DNA from: Thozetella sp. PMI_491
Lineage: Eukaryota > Ascomycota > Sordariomycetes > Chaetosphaeriales > Chaetosphaeriaceae
Length of the DNA: 64,000 bases
NCBI GenBank assembly: GCA_021432635.1
Contig: MU270056.1
Coordinates: forward strand, 124,001-188,000
Direction of reading: 5' to 3'
Shown in pieces: positions 1 to 11,658 of the stretch. Below the pieces are notes generated by a model. The model was not told the origin of the DNA, searched no databases, and saw nothing but the letters and a program-made list of their open reading frames with translations. A program made the position numbers and the translations under genes. How positions within the stretch are numbered: position 1 is the stretch's first letter; each line of letters starts with the position of its first letter.

Positions 1-88
1 GGTTCCGATCCGAGTCGCTGAGGTTTAACCCCTGGGTCGGGTCGAGGAGCTGTTGCGCCTTCTGCACAAAGTTCGAAAAGTTCAACAT
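1..88 (-). CDS. N-terminal fragment of a protein, possibly a TBC/GRAM-domain Rab GTPase-activating protein
   Basis: An ATG on the minus strand at 86-88 opens a frame that runs off the left edge after 29 full codons. It begins MLNFSNFVQKAQQLLD and continues PTQGLNLSDSDRN. This composition, with a short amphipathic start followed by a DP-T-x-x-LNL segment, resembles the start of fungal GRAM/TBC (Gyp2-type) Rab GTPase-activating proteins as I remember them. No catalytic domain is inside the window, so the product name is a weak inference. That this is a real coding start is better supported, because there is no stop and the residue mix is protein-like. A run of 15 G lies about 90 bp upstream of the start. 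Confidence 0.45.
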   Translation of the reverse strand, partial: MLNFSNFVQKAQQLLDPTQGLNLSDSDRN

Positions 89-3000
89 GGCGGCGGTCGT
101 GGGTTGAGCGCTGCCATCAAGCTGGAGTCTCGGCCCTGGAGGAGGTGTCAGGCGGATTGTCGTTTATGCGGAACCTGGGGGGGGGGGGGGGCCTTCGAGA
201 GGGAGCTCTGAGCTTTTGGTGGAGCTGAACGAAGAGCGAGGATGCTGTTCTACCTGCCTCAGGCGTACCCTGGGAGCAGCCCCTCTCAGCTAAGGCTGCT
301 TACCCAACTCGGCCGCTCTGAAAAAACTTGGACAAGAGAAAGGCCTGAGATTCCTTTTTTTTCTTTCTGTTTCCTTCCGTCTGTTTCTCTTTCGTCGTAA
401 AGATATGGAAAAACTAGCTTGTTGATTGTCTGGATTCCCTATTGGCAGATAGACGTGGTGGATGGGTGGTGGAATTGATGGATCGTGCTTGCCTACACCT
501 AATACTCTTTTGCTTCGGGTCAGCTGCCGCGGCTGACCTCCACCCCTTCTTCCCCCCCAAAACAGGTCTATCAGCCCTGGACTACTGCGTTGATAGCGGC
601 CGCCTCACTGGGCTTGCGCCACACGAGAACAAAGATAGACAAGAAAGCTAGCTCTTCAAACCGTCGACATCATCACCGTACGGCTTAGGACAGCCCATGA
701 GGCCGGATGCACTCCCCAAAGCGCTGCGTGACCATATCTACCACCTCACCCTTTCTTCCGCTCTCTACATTGCTCACCAATATCTTTCGCATATGTACTG
801 CGTGTACAGAATATGAGAGCTCCGGCAATGCGGTAGGTGCTGCCCCACATGGCACAACGATGCAGCGGGCTTATCTCTAAGTCTAACCGGGTCGAATCGA
901 AAGCCTTCTCAACCCCGTGGAAGCGCTGGTCCTGGTCAGGAAGAACGCGTGCTCGTTTTGCAGCCCTGGCATGGCTCGTCCTGAGGTTTTCGTCCCAAGT
1001 GCATACGTGAGGCCAAGGAGGGGCGAACGCTTGTCGCCATCCATCTTTTGTCTATCGCAGCCTGGCGCTCTCCGTGCATCTGCATGCCACGCAGGGCCCA
1101 ATGCCCCCCCAATGCCTGACGCGTTTCACCTTTTCGCATTCCTGCGAATGCGGGGGGAGGGGCCTCACAAAGTCATGTCCAATTCATGAGGAGCCAAAAA
1201 AAAAAAAAAAAAAAGGGCTGCAACCGTTGGCCAGAGGAACCAACGACCGCTGAGAGCGTAAAGGGGAGACTGTTGAGGAGGCGAACCTCAAAGCCGTGCC
1301 GGCTAGCGTAGTGCAGCAGAGCTCCGACGGTAGTTGAAAACCACGACTAATCCCATTGGAGCACGCCACGGGACTGCTCATATGTATGTAGGGTGCTAGT
1401 ACTAGTCGTCGATGCCGCGAGGCAAATGCTAAGAGAGTGGGCACCGTCGCATCAACACTACCGAGTCATCCCTCATGGGCCGGAGCCACCCTTGCCATGC
1501 GTTGGAGCTGCTAGTGCGCCGCCCCTGTCATGGCCTGAAAGCTGGGTCCAGACCCCTAGAAGTGTGAGATTGAGAAGAAAAGGGGGTGTGCAGTAAGGGT
1601 GTGCAGTAAGAGGTTCGCCAGCACATCCGGCGAAGCGGCCGTTCTGGATTTTTGGGGATTCCAACGGATGATCAACAGGCTGCATGCAGCTTACAATTAA
1701 CAGTGCGCACCCAAGGTAGGTAGGTATACGAGGCATGTGCAGCATCTGCGACGGTATATACTTTGTACATATCGACACTGCAACAGCCTCCAAAGGGGCT
1801 GGTTTGGAGCATGGAGCATGGGGCTGCTCACGGCTGCCCGCGCCGGGCCGACAGTCCTTCATGGCATAGAAGTAGGAGGCAGGCGGTAATTGGCAGCATG
1901 GCGGGACCGGGCTCGTGCTTCGTCCCAGCCTGGCAGTTGCTCGCCCGCGGCAACGAGTCGCATGGCACCTCCGGATCCCCTAGTATGATGGGCATCCTTC
2001 GCTCCCCGGCGTCGGGCCCTGGGCGCGGCAGAGAGAGGTCGGTCGGTGCCAGGCTCCCCCTTAACTAGCAATGCGCCGCCCCGACTCGGTCGTGCGCGAT
2101 GGGCATCACCACTCCGTCCATGTCTTGGCCTGCAATCCATCCATGTAACAATGACTCCCGCGTCCTCCCCCCCTCCCATCCCCCCCTAATTTTCCCGTCC
2201 AAACGCCCCCTTTATGGGGTTGAGAGAGTGATCTTACATCCTACGTTACCGCTCGCGTGCGGCGATAGGCAACGTCCTCGTGGCGACCAGGATGTCCCCC
2301 CCCCCCCTTCCTCCTCCTCTTGCCCCCCGGCCCCGGGATGGTCCCCGCAGACACTGAGGAACATAGTTCTCCAGACAGACGGAGCGACAAAACCGGACGG
2401 CCACAAAGCCTCTTCCTGAACAAAAGACAATGCGGGCCAGAAACCTTGGGATTCATCCGTGACCTAAACTTCTCGACCCCGTACATGTCCCAATCTAATT
2501 TTCTAATTTTCAATGTGGATTGATTTGGCTTCCCCCTTTCCCGGGACAAAGACGGGAGAGGCGACGGAAGAGCAGGGCCGGTCGAGTTGCTGACAAGCTT
2601 GGCTGCTAAATCTTGCTAAATCTGCTAGCCAGAAGCCACACCGATTGATTCGCAGTGCCCACTGCACTGTCCTGAGTATAGCTTCCTCGACGCTGAAGGC
2701 TTTTGTACTAGCCACTACTGCATTGCCCCTCCATCTAAATCCCAACTCCCCCCCCCCCCCCCCCCCCCCCCCCCCCTTCTCTCTCCAATCGATACTGGCG
2801 CCATCGGCTCGTCACAGTTTCCCCCTCCTTCGCGATCCATCGTCGTGTAATCGAGGGTGTAGACGTATTCGATTCCTTGGAAAACTCCCGGATTGGCAAC
2901 AAGTGCAGCTGGACGGCCTCCGAGCGGCAAAATCCCAGCTTCCTTCCAGGCTCTTCTTGGATCCCTAGAGGAGCCGCCAAAAAAATCAGGGTGCGAACCC

Positions 3001-3821
3001 AGCTGCAGACCCAACGTCATAGCTAATAGCCGACTCCCCGTGTCTCGCCGAGGGATAAGCCTGCCCGCGGCGGGAACAGATGCAAGACAGACGTCGGCAA
3101 CCCACATGCAACCCTGGAAGTGGGAAGATTCAACCCCTCGTCGATTCGTCACTGGACAATAACCACCCCCCCCAAAACCAAACCCCCCCCCCCCCTGTGA
3201 TCCCCATCATCTCGCAGTCCTGCTGCCGGCCAAATCTCTCTCGTTTGAGTTTATTTCTTCGTTTCGTCTTCTTCCCCTGGCGACCGAGTCTCGAACCTCT
3301 GCCAGCAGCGGCGAACCACTGGAGTGCTCGAGTGCTCTGGCACCAAGAACCACACTACGCGCTCCTAGTCCCAGCTCCAGATCTCCGGTCGGCATTTTAG
3401 TGCGATGCTGGGGATCTGATCTCATCGCTCCACACGGCCGCCCCCATTCCCCTTTACTTAGTATTATTATTCCACTCTCTTGAGGCCTCAGCCAAAAACC
3501 CCCTCCCCCCTCGGCCCCCTTTTCATCTCCGGCCTCGAAACCCCAAACCTCACCTCTCTCCAGATACGTCTCGAGCGACCCGGCTCGACGTCCAGCGCCG
3601 ATTCGCAACCCGAGCCCTGAACATCGCCTTTCGAGCGCATCTGCGGCGCATCCCGTGCTACAGCGCGGAGAGCGGAGGAGACCGCCCGGAACGCGGAACC
3701 TCGTTGTATGCGGGGGTAGCCACACCGAGGGCTGAACCACCCGAGCGCCTCTCGAGTCGCAGCAGCTTTGCGCACCACCACCCCGTGCTTACAAGTCTCT
3801 CGCGACGCCGTCCCGGTCACA
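89..3821. other. Intergenic region upstream of the PKA gene
   Basis: I see no convincing gene here. Open frames are short, overlap on both strands and lack recognisable motifs. The stretch holds several homopolymers: G at 177-191, A at 1196-1214, C at 2296-2307, C at 2748-2776 and C at 3183-3195. A GGTAGGTAGGTA-like motif lies near 1713. The last 500-600 bp are pyrimidine-rich on the plus strand, as expected for a fungal promoter and 5' leader of the downstream kinase gene. Confidence 0.6.
2748..2776. repeat. Poly-C tract, 29 nt
   Basis: An uninterrupted run of 29 C on the plus strand, about 1.05 kb before the PKA start codon. The true length may differ because such tracts are error-prone in sequencing. 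Confidence 0.9.
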
Positions 3822-3976
3822 ATGGCAGCCACGGTTGCACAGTCAAACCACCTCCCCCCGGCGGGCGGCGGTCTCCACCCGGTACAAGCCCAGGCCCAGG
3901 CGCAAGCCCAGGCCCAGGCGCAGTCGTTCGTGGCTGGAGGGACGCAACAGAACGACGCCGCGGTGTCACCTTTTGA
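3704..3976 (+). promoter_or_regulatory. Upstream ORF overlapping the PKA start codon
   Basis: An ATG at 3704 opens a 90-codon frame that is out of frame with the PKA coding sequence and runs past its ATG at 3822, ending at 3976. If the mRNA leader includes 3704, ribosomes starting there would bypass the kinase start. The context of this ATG is weak (T at -3), so leaky scanning is likely. Whether the transcript starts upstream of 3704 cannot be seen. Confidence 0.3.
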
Positions 3977-5276
3977 TCTCCACAATAGGCTGGACCTCAG
4001 CGACTTCCGGAGGATACGAACTCTGGGCACCGGTATGCGCCCCTCCCCTTCGGGCACTCCCGCTCTACTGCTAGTACTCGGGCTGACCATGTCGCGGTTG
4101 CGATCGCAGGGACCTTTGCGCGCGTATGTCTGGTCCGCCCGTCTCATGGCACCGAGGCCGACCGCCAGAAAGTGTTCGCCCTCAAGATCTTGCGCAAGAC
4201 AGAAGGTAGGTGTCCATTCGAGAGGGATTGGGCAACTTTATGGCTGTTGGCCATGTCCAGCGCTGAGCAGATGCCACAGTGATCAAGTTGAAGCAGATCG
4301 ACCACGTCCGGCATGAAAGGCAGATCCTCGGCGACGTCTCCGGCCACCCCTTCATCACCAATCTCCTGGCGTCCTTCTCCGACCACGAGTTCTTGTACTT
4401 GCTCCTCGACTATGTGCCCGGCGGCGAGCTGTTCAGCTACCTTCGCAAGCTGCGGCGCTTCGACGAGGACATGGCGCGCTTCTACGCCGCCGAGATCGTC
4501 CTCGTCCTCGAGTACCTGCACGAGCACCAGGGCGGGGTTGCGTACCGGGACCTGAAGCCCGAGAACTTGCTCCTCGATGGGGACGGTCACATCAAGCTCG
4601 TTGACTTCGGCTTTGCGAAGCGGCTGGGCAACAACGATGACGACCGGCCTGTGGAGACGTACACGCTGTGCGGCACACCCGAGTACTTGGCCCCTGAGGT
4701 AATCCACAACAAGGGCCACACTACGGCCGTGGATTGGTGGGCGTTGGGCATTCTGATTTACGAGTTCCTAACGGGCTACCCGCCGTTTTGGCACCAGAAC
4801 CCGATTGAGATCTACAAGCAGTACGTGCGGTTGTTTGCATGCCCCACCCCTTCCACCCCTATTTGCCCCCCCCCTTTTTTACCGCCGACCATGCCCATGT
4901 TTATCCAAGATGCCACAAATGCCCTTTCCGATGCTGATCCTGGTATAGAATCGTCGAGAAGCCGGTCGTGTTTCCACACGAGCCTTATATCAGCGAGGAG
5001 GCAAAGAATATCATCCGGCAATTCTGCACAGTAGACCGGTCTAGGCGGCTGGGCAACATCAGCGGCGGCGCGGCAAAGGTCAAGGATCACCCCTTCTTTG
5101 CCGGTGTCGACTGGCAGGCAGTCATTGAGCGGCGGCAGCGCGGCCCCATCATCCCACCAATCCGCTACCCAGGAGATGCGCAGTGCTTCGACATCTACCC
5201 GGAGGACGACGGCGTCAAAGATCCGTATACGGACGAGATGGCCGCCAAATACGACGAATATTTCAAGGACTTTTAG
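3822..5276 (+). CDS. cAMP-dependent protein kinase catalytic subunit (AGC kinase)
   Basis: Serine/threonine kinase that phosphorylates targets in the cAMP-PKA pathway in cytosol and nucleus. Exons are 3822-4032, 4110-4205, 4280-4820 and 4949-5276, giving 391 aa. The glycine loop LGTGTFARV is at residues 68-76, the ATP lysine is in FALK at 96 and the helix-C glutamate is near 115. The catalytic loop YRDLKPEN has Asp193, DFG is at 211-213, and the activation segment TLCGTPEYLAPE carries Thr231, equivalent to PKA Thr197. The C-terminus ends in EYFKDF, the hydrophobic FxxF tail typical of PKA. The N-terminus is short and contains an alternating Gln-Ala repeat (residues about 22-34). Fungi usually have two PKA catalytic genes; the short N-terminus suggests the second, smaller type, but this is inference. 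The gene is convergent with the phosphatase gene downstream. Confidence 0.93.
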
Positions 5277-6306
5277 AGGACGCATCTGAGGCATGAAGAA
5301 CAGAATGGAATAATAGACAAGAGCAGAGATTGAGGTCGAAGAGAAACGATCCGATCCAAGAGCAAGAGACGCACGCCGCGCCCCCGTTGGCGGGAATACA
5401 CGACCCGCTACCGGTTGAGTCCTCAGCTGATTTGCCGCAGCCCATCATCGGGGGGTTGAGCCTGTGAGATGGCCTTCCTCGGAGCACGGGCGGGGATATC
5501 GCGAGTCAGCCAACAGGCCAGGCCACAAGACGACAGACGCCGGCCGTCACAGATAGTACCCAACACCGTGTCAAATAGGGCCAGGCAAAAAGTGCCCACG
5601 CGTAAGAGACTGACCTGAAGGTCTGTCAGTCCAACGCAAACTCAGTTACATATCAAAGAATGTGCATATTACGAATAATGGGACTACGGTTGTGCATATC
5701 CCAGAGGTTGAGGGTCGTTTGTTCATAAGGTACGATCCTCCATGGGCGAGGGGGATCTTCTGTAGCTTTGGTCTACTCTCCGGGCTCTGCGCGGGAAGTA
5801 GGCATAGGTAGATCCTGCGGGGGGGCAGTTATTCTATCCATCTGCCCGGTTGCAAACCGCTCTCACGGCTATCAGGGGACAGGATGGATTGGCGCTCGCC
5901 CCGTTGTTTGCAAAGCTGCCGCGCATGATCGATAGCAAAATACCCGTCTGTTGCACATATAACTCCAAAACTGGGCTTGCAGCATATAATTTCACTCGCT
6001 TTCAACAAGTATGCGTTATCAGCTCGGTGCGGAAATCTGAAATCATAGTAGACTTGATAAATGTATGTATTAGCCAACCTTGTGGCTGGCTAGGTGAAGA
6101 AGCATGCGAGCATATCCGAGTTCATTCCGCACTTGCTCCCGTTCTTCCCCTGGGTATCTATGCTTCCCCCGACACTAACACCAGCTACCGGTCCCCAAAT
6201 ACGGCAGTGATATATACTTCCCAATTCCATCCTTGACCCGTATCTATACCCAAAGCCAGGCCAAGCCTTCGACAATTGCCAAGTCGTTCTCCAACCCTTC
6301 GCCAGC
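5277..6306. other. Intergenic region between convergent genes
   Basis: It contains the 3' ends of two convergent genes. No convincing ORF is present. The middle (about 5640-6240) is visibly AT-richer than its surroundings, as expected for 3' untranslated and polyadenylation regions. Confidence 0.6.
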
Positions 6307-8075
6307 TCACCACATCTTGTAGACCCACCAAGCCGACACGCCCACAAGGAGGAAAGTGGCCATTACCACGGCACCTTGGCGCGTGCTCCAGAAGAAGGCT
6401 GTCCACCCGACCATGATCTCTCGCCGCCGAGCGGCTGCCCGCCGCTCCCATGCATGCACGTCGATCGGTATCGGTAGGACAGCGCGAGGGTCTGTTTGCT
6501 CCTCCAGCGTGTTAAAGGACTGAGGGGGGCGCATTGCGTCTGGTTCGATCAGTGGCACTTGAGCTCGTAGGAACACGGGCCGGTGGTCGCTCGAGCGCAT
6601 GACGGGGAGGCCGTCGTATGCCAAGATCTCCATCTTTGGCGCATTGCTGTCTGGGCCCTCGGGTCGCACCCAGCCTGGCACGTCTAGGTAGAGAATGCGG
6701 TCGCACCAGCCCGGCCAGCGGTGGCTCGCAAACTTCCATGGCACCTCCTCCACGCCGTTGATGGTGGCCCCGCGTCGCACGGCGGCCTCATTGGCAGCCC
6801 CGGAGGCGTCATTGAGGATGTTGAATTTGTACGTCGGACCGAACCGCACGGGCGCTTCCGACAAGCCGTGGAAAGTGCGATTCGCTTTCCGCTCCTCGGT
6901 GAGCTGATCCCGCTCCAGGAAGGCAGGGTAGTGGTTGTCGCTGTCCGGATCGAAGCTCGGGAATATCGCCAGCGGGGGCGGCGTAGTGGAGCTGATGCGG
7001 TAGTTGAGATCGCCGCCGATGAAGAGGTGGGAGGTGGGCTTGAACAGGGACATGTCATGCAGCGCGGCGTGGTGCGTCGCCGTGAGGTCTGGGAAGTCGG
7101 GGTGCATAGGCTCAATGGGTGAAAGATCTCCCGAGGCCCGGTGTACGGGCAGCAGCGGTGCGCCTTCTTCCTCCTCTGCCTCGCTGCTATCGGCGCTATC
7201 CGTCTTGGGTGGCGGCGGCCTGTTTCCACCAGTGCGGTCAGGCGTGGGCAAAGACTGGCCCGTGGGGAAGACGCCGGGAAGGAGACGTCTTGGATTAGCA
7301 AATGTCAAACTTGACGCGATAGCCCGCCAGTTGGCATTCCTCTTCTTGAGATTCCACTCCATGGCTGCGAGGTGCGTTGCCACGAATGTAAGCTCCGTCG
7401 TCTTCTGCTCTCCGCTGGGGCCGACAGCACCCGCGCCCGGCGTCCATGTGACTCGCAGACCGACAGCGCCCTTGTTGCCCATGTCCGCAGCGCCAAAGCC
7501 ACACTCGGCCTCTTCAATGTGGTGAATGGCAGACGGTGTCTTGCTAAACAACATGATGGCCGTCATGCCGACGTTCTTGGCGCGGACGAGAGTATACGGG
7601 TACGTGGCACGCCCTTCGCCCTGCGAACCACCCGTCTGGGCCGAGAAGCCTGGGTCATCTTCGCGGTCGGTCGAAGTGAGGAGCTTGACAGCGGCGAGGT
7701 TGAGGGCTTCTTCGAAGCGAGAATAGAAGGGATTGAGGAAGTAAGACCCGATGAAGGAGTACGAGAGCGGCGCCACCTCCTGGAGAGAGCTATAGGACGC
7801 GCAGACACGAAAATTAGCCCAAGTTCGAGACGGAATAGGTAGTCCTGCGAGTGTAATGGGGGTTGGTGGTGGTGAGATAGCACATGGCGGCTGCTGCTGT
7901 CGGTCACGCGAGAACAGCTGATCGAGGGCACCACTCACAAGACAACTAAGTCGGGTAGCCCCGTGGCATTCTGCGACAGCGCTGCCTGCAAGTGTGACGA
8001 AAATACGGCGACGTTGACCAAGTTCTTGGCGCAATTGAAGGTAAGCATGAACAGGTCGAGCGTTGACGGCGCCAT
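6307..8075 (-). CDS. Tail-anchored inositol-polyphosphate 5-phosphatase, Inp54-like
   Basis: Predicted to remove the 5-phosphate of PtdIns(4,5)P2 at the cytosolic face of the ER. Two exons, 8075-7939 and 7789-6307, are joined over a 149-bp intron and give 539 aa. The junction restores VVFSLQEVAPLSY, a family signature that neither frame alone contains. Further motifs are NKGAVGLR, THLAAMEWN, GGDLNYRI, WPGWCDRIL and SSDHRPVFLRAQV, covering the Mg-binding and catalytic set of the 5-phosphatase fold. The last 20 or so residues form a hydrophobic segment (ATFLLVGVSAWWVYKMW), so the protein is probably tail-anchored, as is yeast Inp54. A longer open frame upstream on the same strand is not used: the ATG at 8075 begins the conserved LDLFMLTFNCAKN segment. 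A low-complexity acidic insert (EAEEEEG) lies in the middle. Confidence 0.88.
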
Positions 8076-10042
8076 GGCGGTGCTGGATGGGGGGGGTTGA
8101 GAGGGGTCTTGAGTGGTGCCGGCCGGCGATCGTCGTCGAAGAAGGTCCATGGAAGGCATGGATGCTTGGGCAGTGACACCTGGAGAGCTGCAGGAGCGGA
8201 AAGGGTTGGTGGGACTCAGAAGGGGGATTGCCGGGGGTGTGGCCCTCTCCGCTACGGCAGTAGGCCTTCGTTCGGTGGATGCCGAGTGAGACGCTGGGCC
8301 GCAATTGGCCGCTACGGGGCCAAGAGAATGAAAGAGGGGGGGCCTGGGAGGGAACACAGAATGCGGCTCCGCTGGTGTCGTCGGGAAGCTAGCAGCAGAG
8401 TGAGGTCAAGAAGGTGGGAAATGAATCAAGACGAATGTTTTCTCCTGGCTGAATGCAGCTTTGTCTGTCTTTATGTAGTCCTCACCGCCATGTCGACCAG
8501 CACACGACAGGGTTGCGTAACTGGAAGGAAGCTCGTCCACCAGTTTTCAGGGTCTTCCCTTATATAGGCCCAGCTCCCCTCAGCTCCTCCCTGTTGTCAG
8601 CTGTTCCAGGCCTATCTTAGGTAGCAGTGCCCCAGTGACCCCTCCTGGGGTCAGACTGCCCCCCATGCGCCCCCCCTGCTCGCTGCCCGCCCCATGCTAA
8701 GGCGAAGCGAGCAACTCAGCTAGGCTACTGTCGTAGTCATTACCGGAGATTCTAGTTCCTAGGGTGAGCGCCCACGTGGAGGGCGTGGCTAGGTCACGGT
8801 GTGAGGCTTTGACTAGCACGACCCGCACATCAAGTCACGAGAGCACGAGAGCACCGGCGAAAGAGAGAAAGCGAAATAAAAAGGTACATGGGGGGGAACC
8901 GGGATCTTTAATTATGAAAGCTACTGGGCCGTTATGTGTCTCCGTATCCACCACCGCAAGAGAAGGTTGAGTGAGGTTGCATCTTTAATCCCTAACGAGG
9001 AGCTGACCGGCTGTGTGCCTACGGAAGAGAAGCCGAAGCATCCCTGCCCACGGGTCCGGTCAGGCAGACCACCGTCCAGAGCGCAGCACAAGTCGCAGCA
9101 AAACTCATCGCAATCCACCGCCACGGAAGCCTAGGGCCGCCAGAAGGGATCGCACTATCCTCCGCCGCCACCTCTTGCAGTGCGGGTAAATCTATGGCCT
9201 CCCCTCCGAAGCACAGCCCGCGGCGATGGTCCTGCCCGATCATCGTAGCTCCTCAACGTCCCTCTTTCGTAGTGCCGAGAGGGTCGCGTTGCTTAGTATG
9301 GTCGTCCTGGTCCAAGTATTCGCTTGACGTCCGCGAGATCTCCTCCAGCTGCAGGATCACGCACCGAGAGCCTAGGGATACGGTTAGGCGCCGAGAGCAA
9401 AACGAGTTTCCGAAGCTCAGTCGTCTTTGGTCGAAGTCGCTGGCTTGTTTTGCCCCAGGGCCCCCTATTAAGCCCCGCGTGCGAGATCCGACGCGAGACA
9501 GATACCATTAAGAAAGCAAAGAAAAACCAAAGTTAGGAAATGAAAGGAAGAAAGCGTAAACAACGGGGAGACCCGGCGCGGCCACAGCGTACACGCCGCT
9601 GCTGGCCACACTCGCCTCGCGGCTCACCAAAAAGTGTGCGTTGAGAAAAGGGCGCAGGCCTCTCCCGGATTTCGACGCCCCAGAATGAGGCGCCGGGCAT
9701 GCCGTTCGAAGGGATCCAAACCTGGACTCCGAGCCAAGTGAGGTGGCACATCGAGATGGCCAACTCCCTTGATGCTCTCCAGATCCGGAACCAACGAGCC
9801 AGTAAGTAATGGGACAACAATCCGATGCCAAGCCATAAACGAAATATTGCAATCCGTAAGACTGGGCCGGGGGGGGTGTATGTGTGCTCTCGGGGTCTGC
9901 CCGCCCACATAGTGTGGACGAGCGAATCGAGAGCCAATACATAGGTATCGCCAGGACGTCATCTTGCCCAAGACGTCCATGCGAAATCACTCCCCCCGCA
10001 AGGAGCACTCCATGTCAGATAGCCGGTGGTGGTGGTTGTGTT
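8076..10042. other. Intergenic region between the 5-phosphatase promoter and the CK1 3' end
   Basis: No convincing gene. A TATATA element at 8561-8566 lies about 490 bp upstream of the 5-phosphatase start and could be its TATA box if the leader is long. The rest holds only short overlapping frames with no recognisable domains. The last few hundred bases are probably the 3' untranslated region of the casein kinase I gene. Confidence 0.5.
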
Positions 10043-11601
10043 TCATTTGGGTCGGTACGAGCCCGAAGCATATCCAGAGCCAGCGCCTTGGCCTTTGGAA
10101 GCCGAGCGCAGCCTATTATCGCAAGCTGGTCAGCAAACGTGTCAGCAGGTTTCCTCCGGCCAGCGTTATCGAGCACACCAAACTCGAAGGAAATATGATT
10201 CCTTACAAGGGAGGCTTCGGGTCAAGGTTATCGAACTCACATCCTGTCGCTCCCACCGACGGCACGGTTGGTCTCTGGGGTGTCGACGGCGATCTTGCCA
10301 CGGGTGGGACGGCTGCTGGCGGGGATTCCGGAGGCGGGCTTGGTTCCGGCGGTGGCCTGGGCGGTCTCTCCCTTTTGCTCGCTGGCCTGGGCAATGGCCT
10401 GGGCGTTCTTCTGGTACTTGTAGACGGTCCAGTCGAAGACGTAATCATACTGGAAGCCCTCACGGACGAAGAGGTCCCGGAAGATCTTGCGCAGGTAACT
10501 GTAGTCAGGCTTGTCGTCAAACCGGAGGGACCGGGTGTAGTTCAGGTAGATGGCGAACTCGTTGGGGAAGCCACGGCAAAGGACCTCGGTCGGGGTGGTC
10601 ATCTTCTTCTCCATGATGCGGTCATACTTCTGCTTCTTAGTAGCGGCCTTCAGGCCCTGCCACGGGAGGGAACCACGGCAGAAGTAAAGCATAACATAGC
10701 CGAGGGACTCCATGTCGTCACGGCGGGATTGTTCTGCAAAAGGGTTAGACTGGGAAATGTCACACAAGCACACGCCTATGGGGAACATGGCTTACCGACA
10801 CCCAAGTGGGTGTTGATGGAGGCATAACGGGCAGTGCCAGTCAGGTTCTTGTTCTCTCTGTACGGGATGTGGAAGTGAGTCTTCGGGTCACGGTACTTCT
10901 TGGCAAGACCAAAGTCGATAACGTTGACCTGGTTGCCCCGCTTGCCAATGCCCATTAGGAAGTTGTCGGGCTTGATATCACGGTGAATGAACGACTTGGC
11001 ATGAATGTACTCGATGCGGGAGATAAGCTGATCGGCCAGCAGGAGAACTGTCTTCAACGAGAATTTGCGGTTGCAGAAGTTGAAGAGATCCTCCAAGCTG
11101 GGTCCAAGGAGGTCGAGGACCATGGCATTGTAGTCGCACTCGGTTCCAAACCAGCGAACGAAAGGGATGCCAACACCGCCGGCAAGAGACTTGTAGACAC
11201 GGGCCTCATACTCGAGCTGGGGGTGCTTGGCCTTCGTGCTCTCCAGCTTGATGGCAATCTCCTCGCCGGAGATGATGTTGGTGCCCAGGTAAATGTCGCC
11301 GAACGAGCCCGAGCCGATCTTCCGGCCAATGCGGTACTTGTTGCCGACACGCAAATCCTAGGATGCCAGTCAGCAAGGCAAAACAAGGCCCATGTCATTG
11401 GCGAGCCTATGGGCATCAAGGCTAGGTGAAAATCTCGAACGAATCCGTGGCTACAAACAACTGCGAGGGGTAAACCGGGTCGGGGACGACCGGAAGTATT
11501 GCTGAGCAGTCCTTCCACGAGATAATACGCCAAACCCCTCGAGTTGGAAGCACGGTTCCATCGGTCGAGAACGGAGGAGAGTAACATACCATGGTCGTCA
11601 T
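10043..11601 (-). CDS. Casein kinase I (CK1), orthologous to the Neurospora CK-1a type
   Basis: Ser/Thr kinase of the CK1 family; in Neurospora CK-1a phosphorylates the clock protein FRQ. Exons are 11601-11590, 11357-10796, 10733-10241 and 10112-10043, giving 378 aa. The first coding exon encodes only MTTM; the second begins [17 protein letters not shown]. The ATP loop IGSGSFGD is at residues 18-25, the lysine at 41, HRDIKPDN has Asp131, and DFG is at 152-154. The CK1 hallmark motifs RDDMESLGY and LPWQGLKA are present. A Gly/Ser-rich tail follows residue 356. The third intron has two possible acceptors, and if retained it ends the protein at a stop formed by the donor site. Kinase identity is certain; the exact tail is the preferred of three options because it continues GGSDRM with LRS, which I recall from other Sordariomycete CK1 tails. 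Confidence 0.92.
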
Positions 11602-11658
11602 CTTGGCGGTGTCGTCGAGGCTTTCGCTTCGGTACGAGATCTGCTGCTTTTGGTTGGT

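Noticed and set aside
6307-8304. Unspliced 665-codon minus-strand frame as the 5-phosphatase gene
   Set aside because: The first ~170 codons read through an intron and the leader; the true start and VVFSLQEV junction come from splicing 8075-7939 to 7789.
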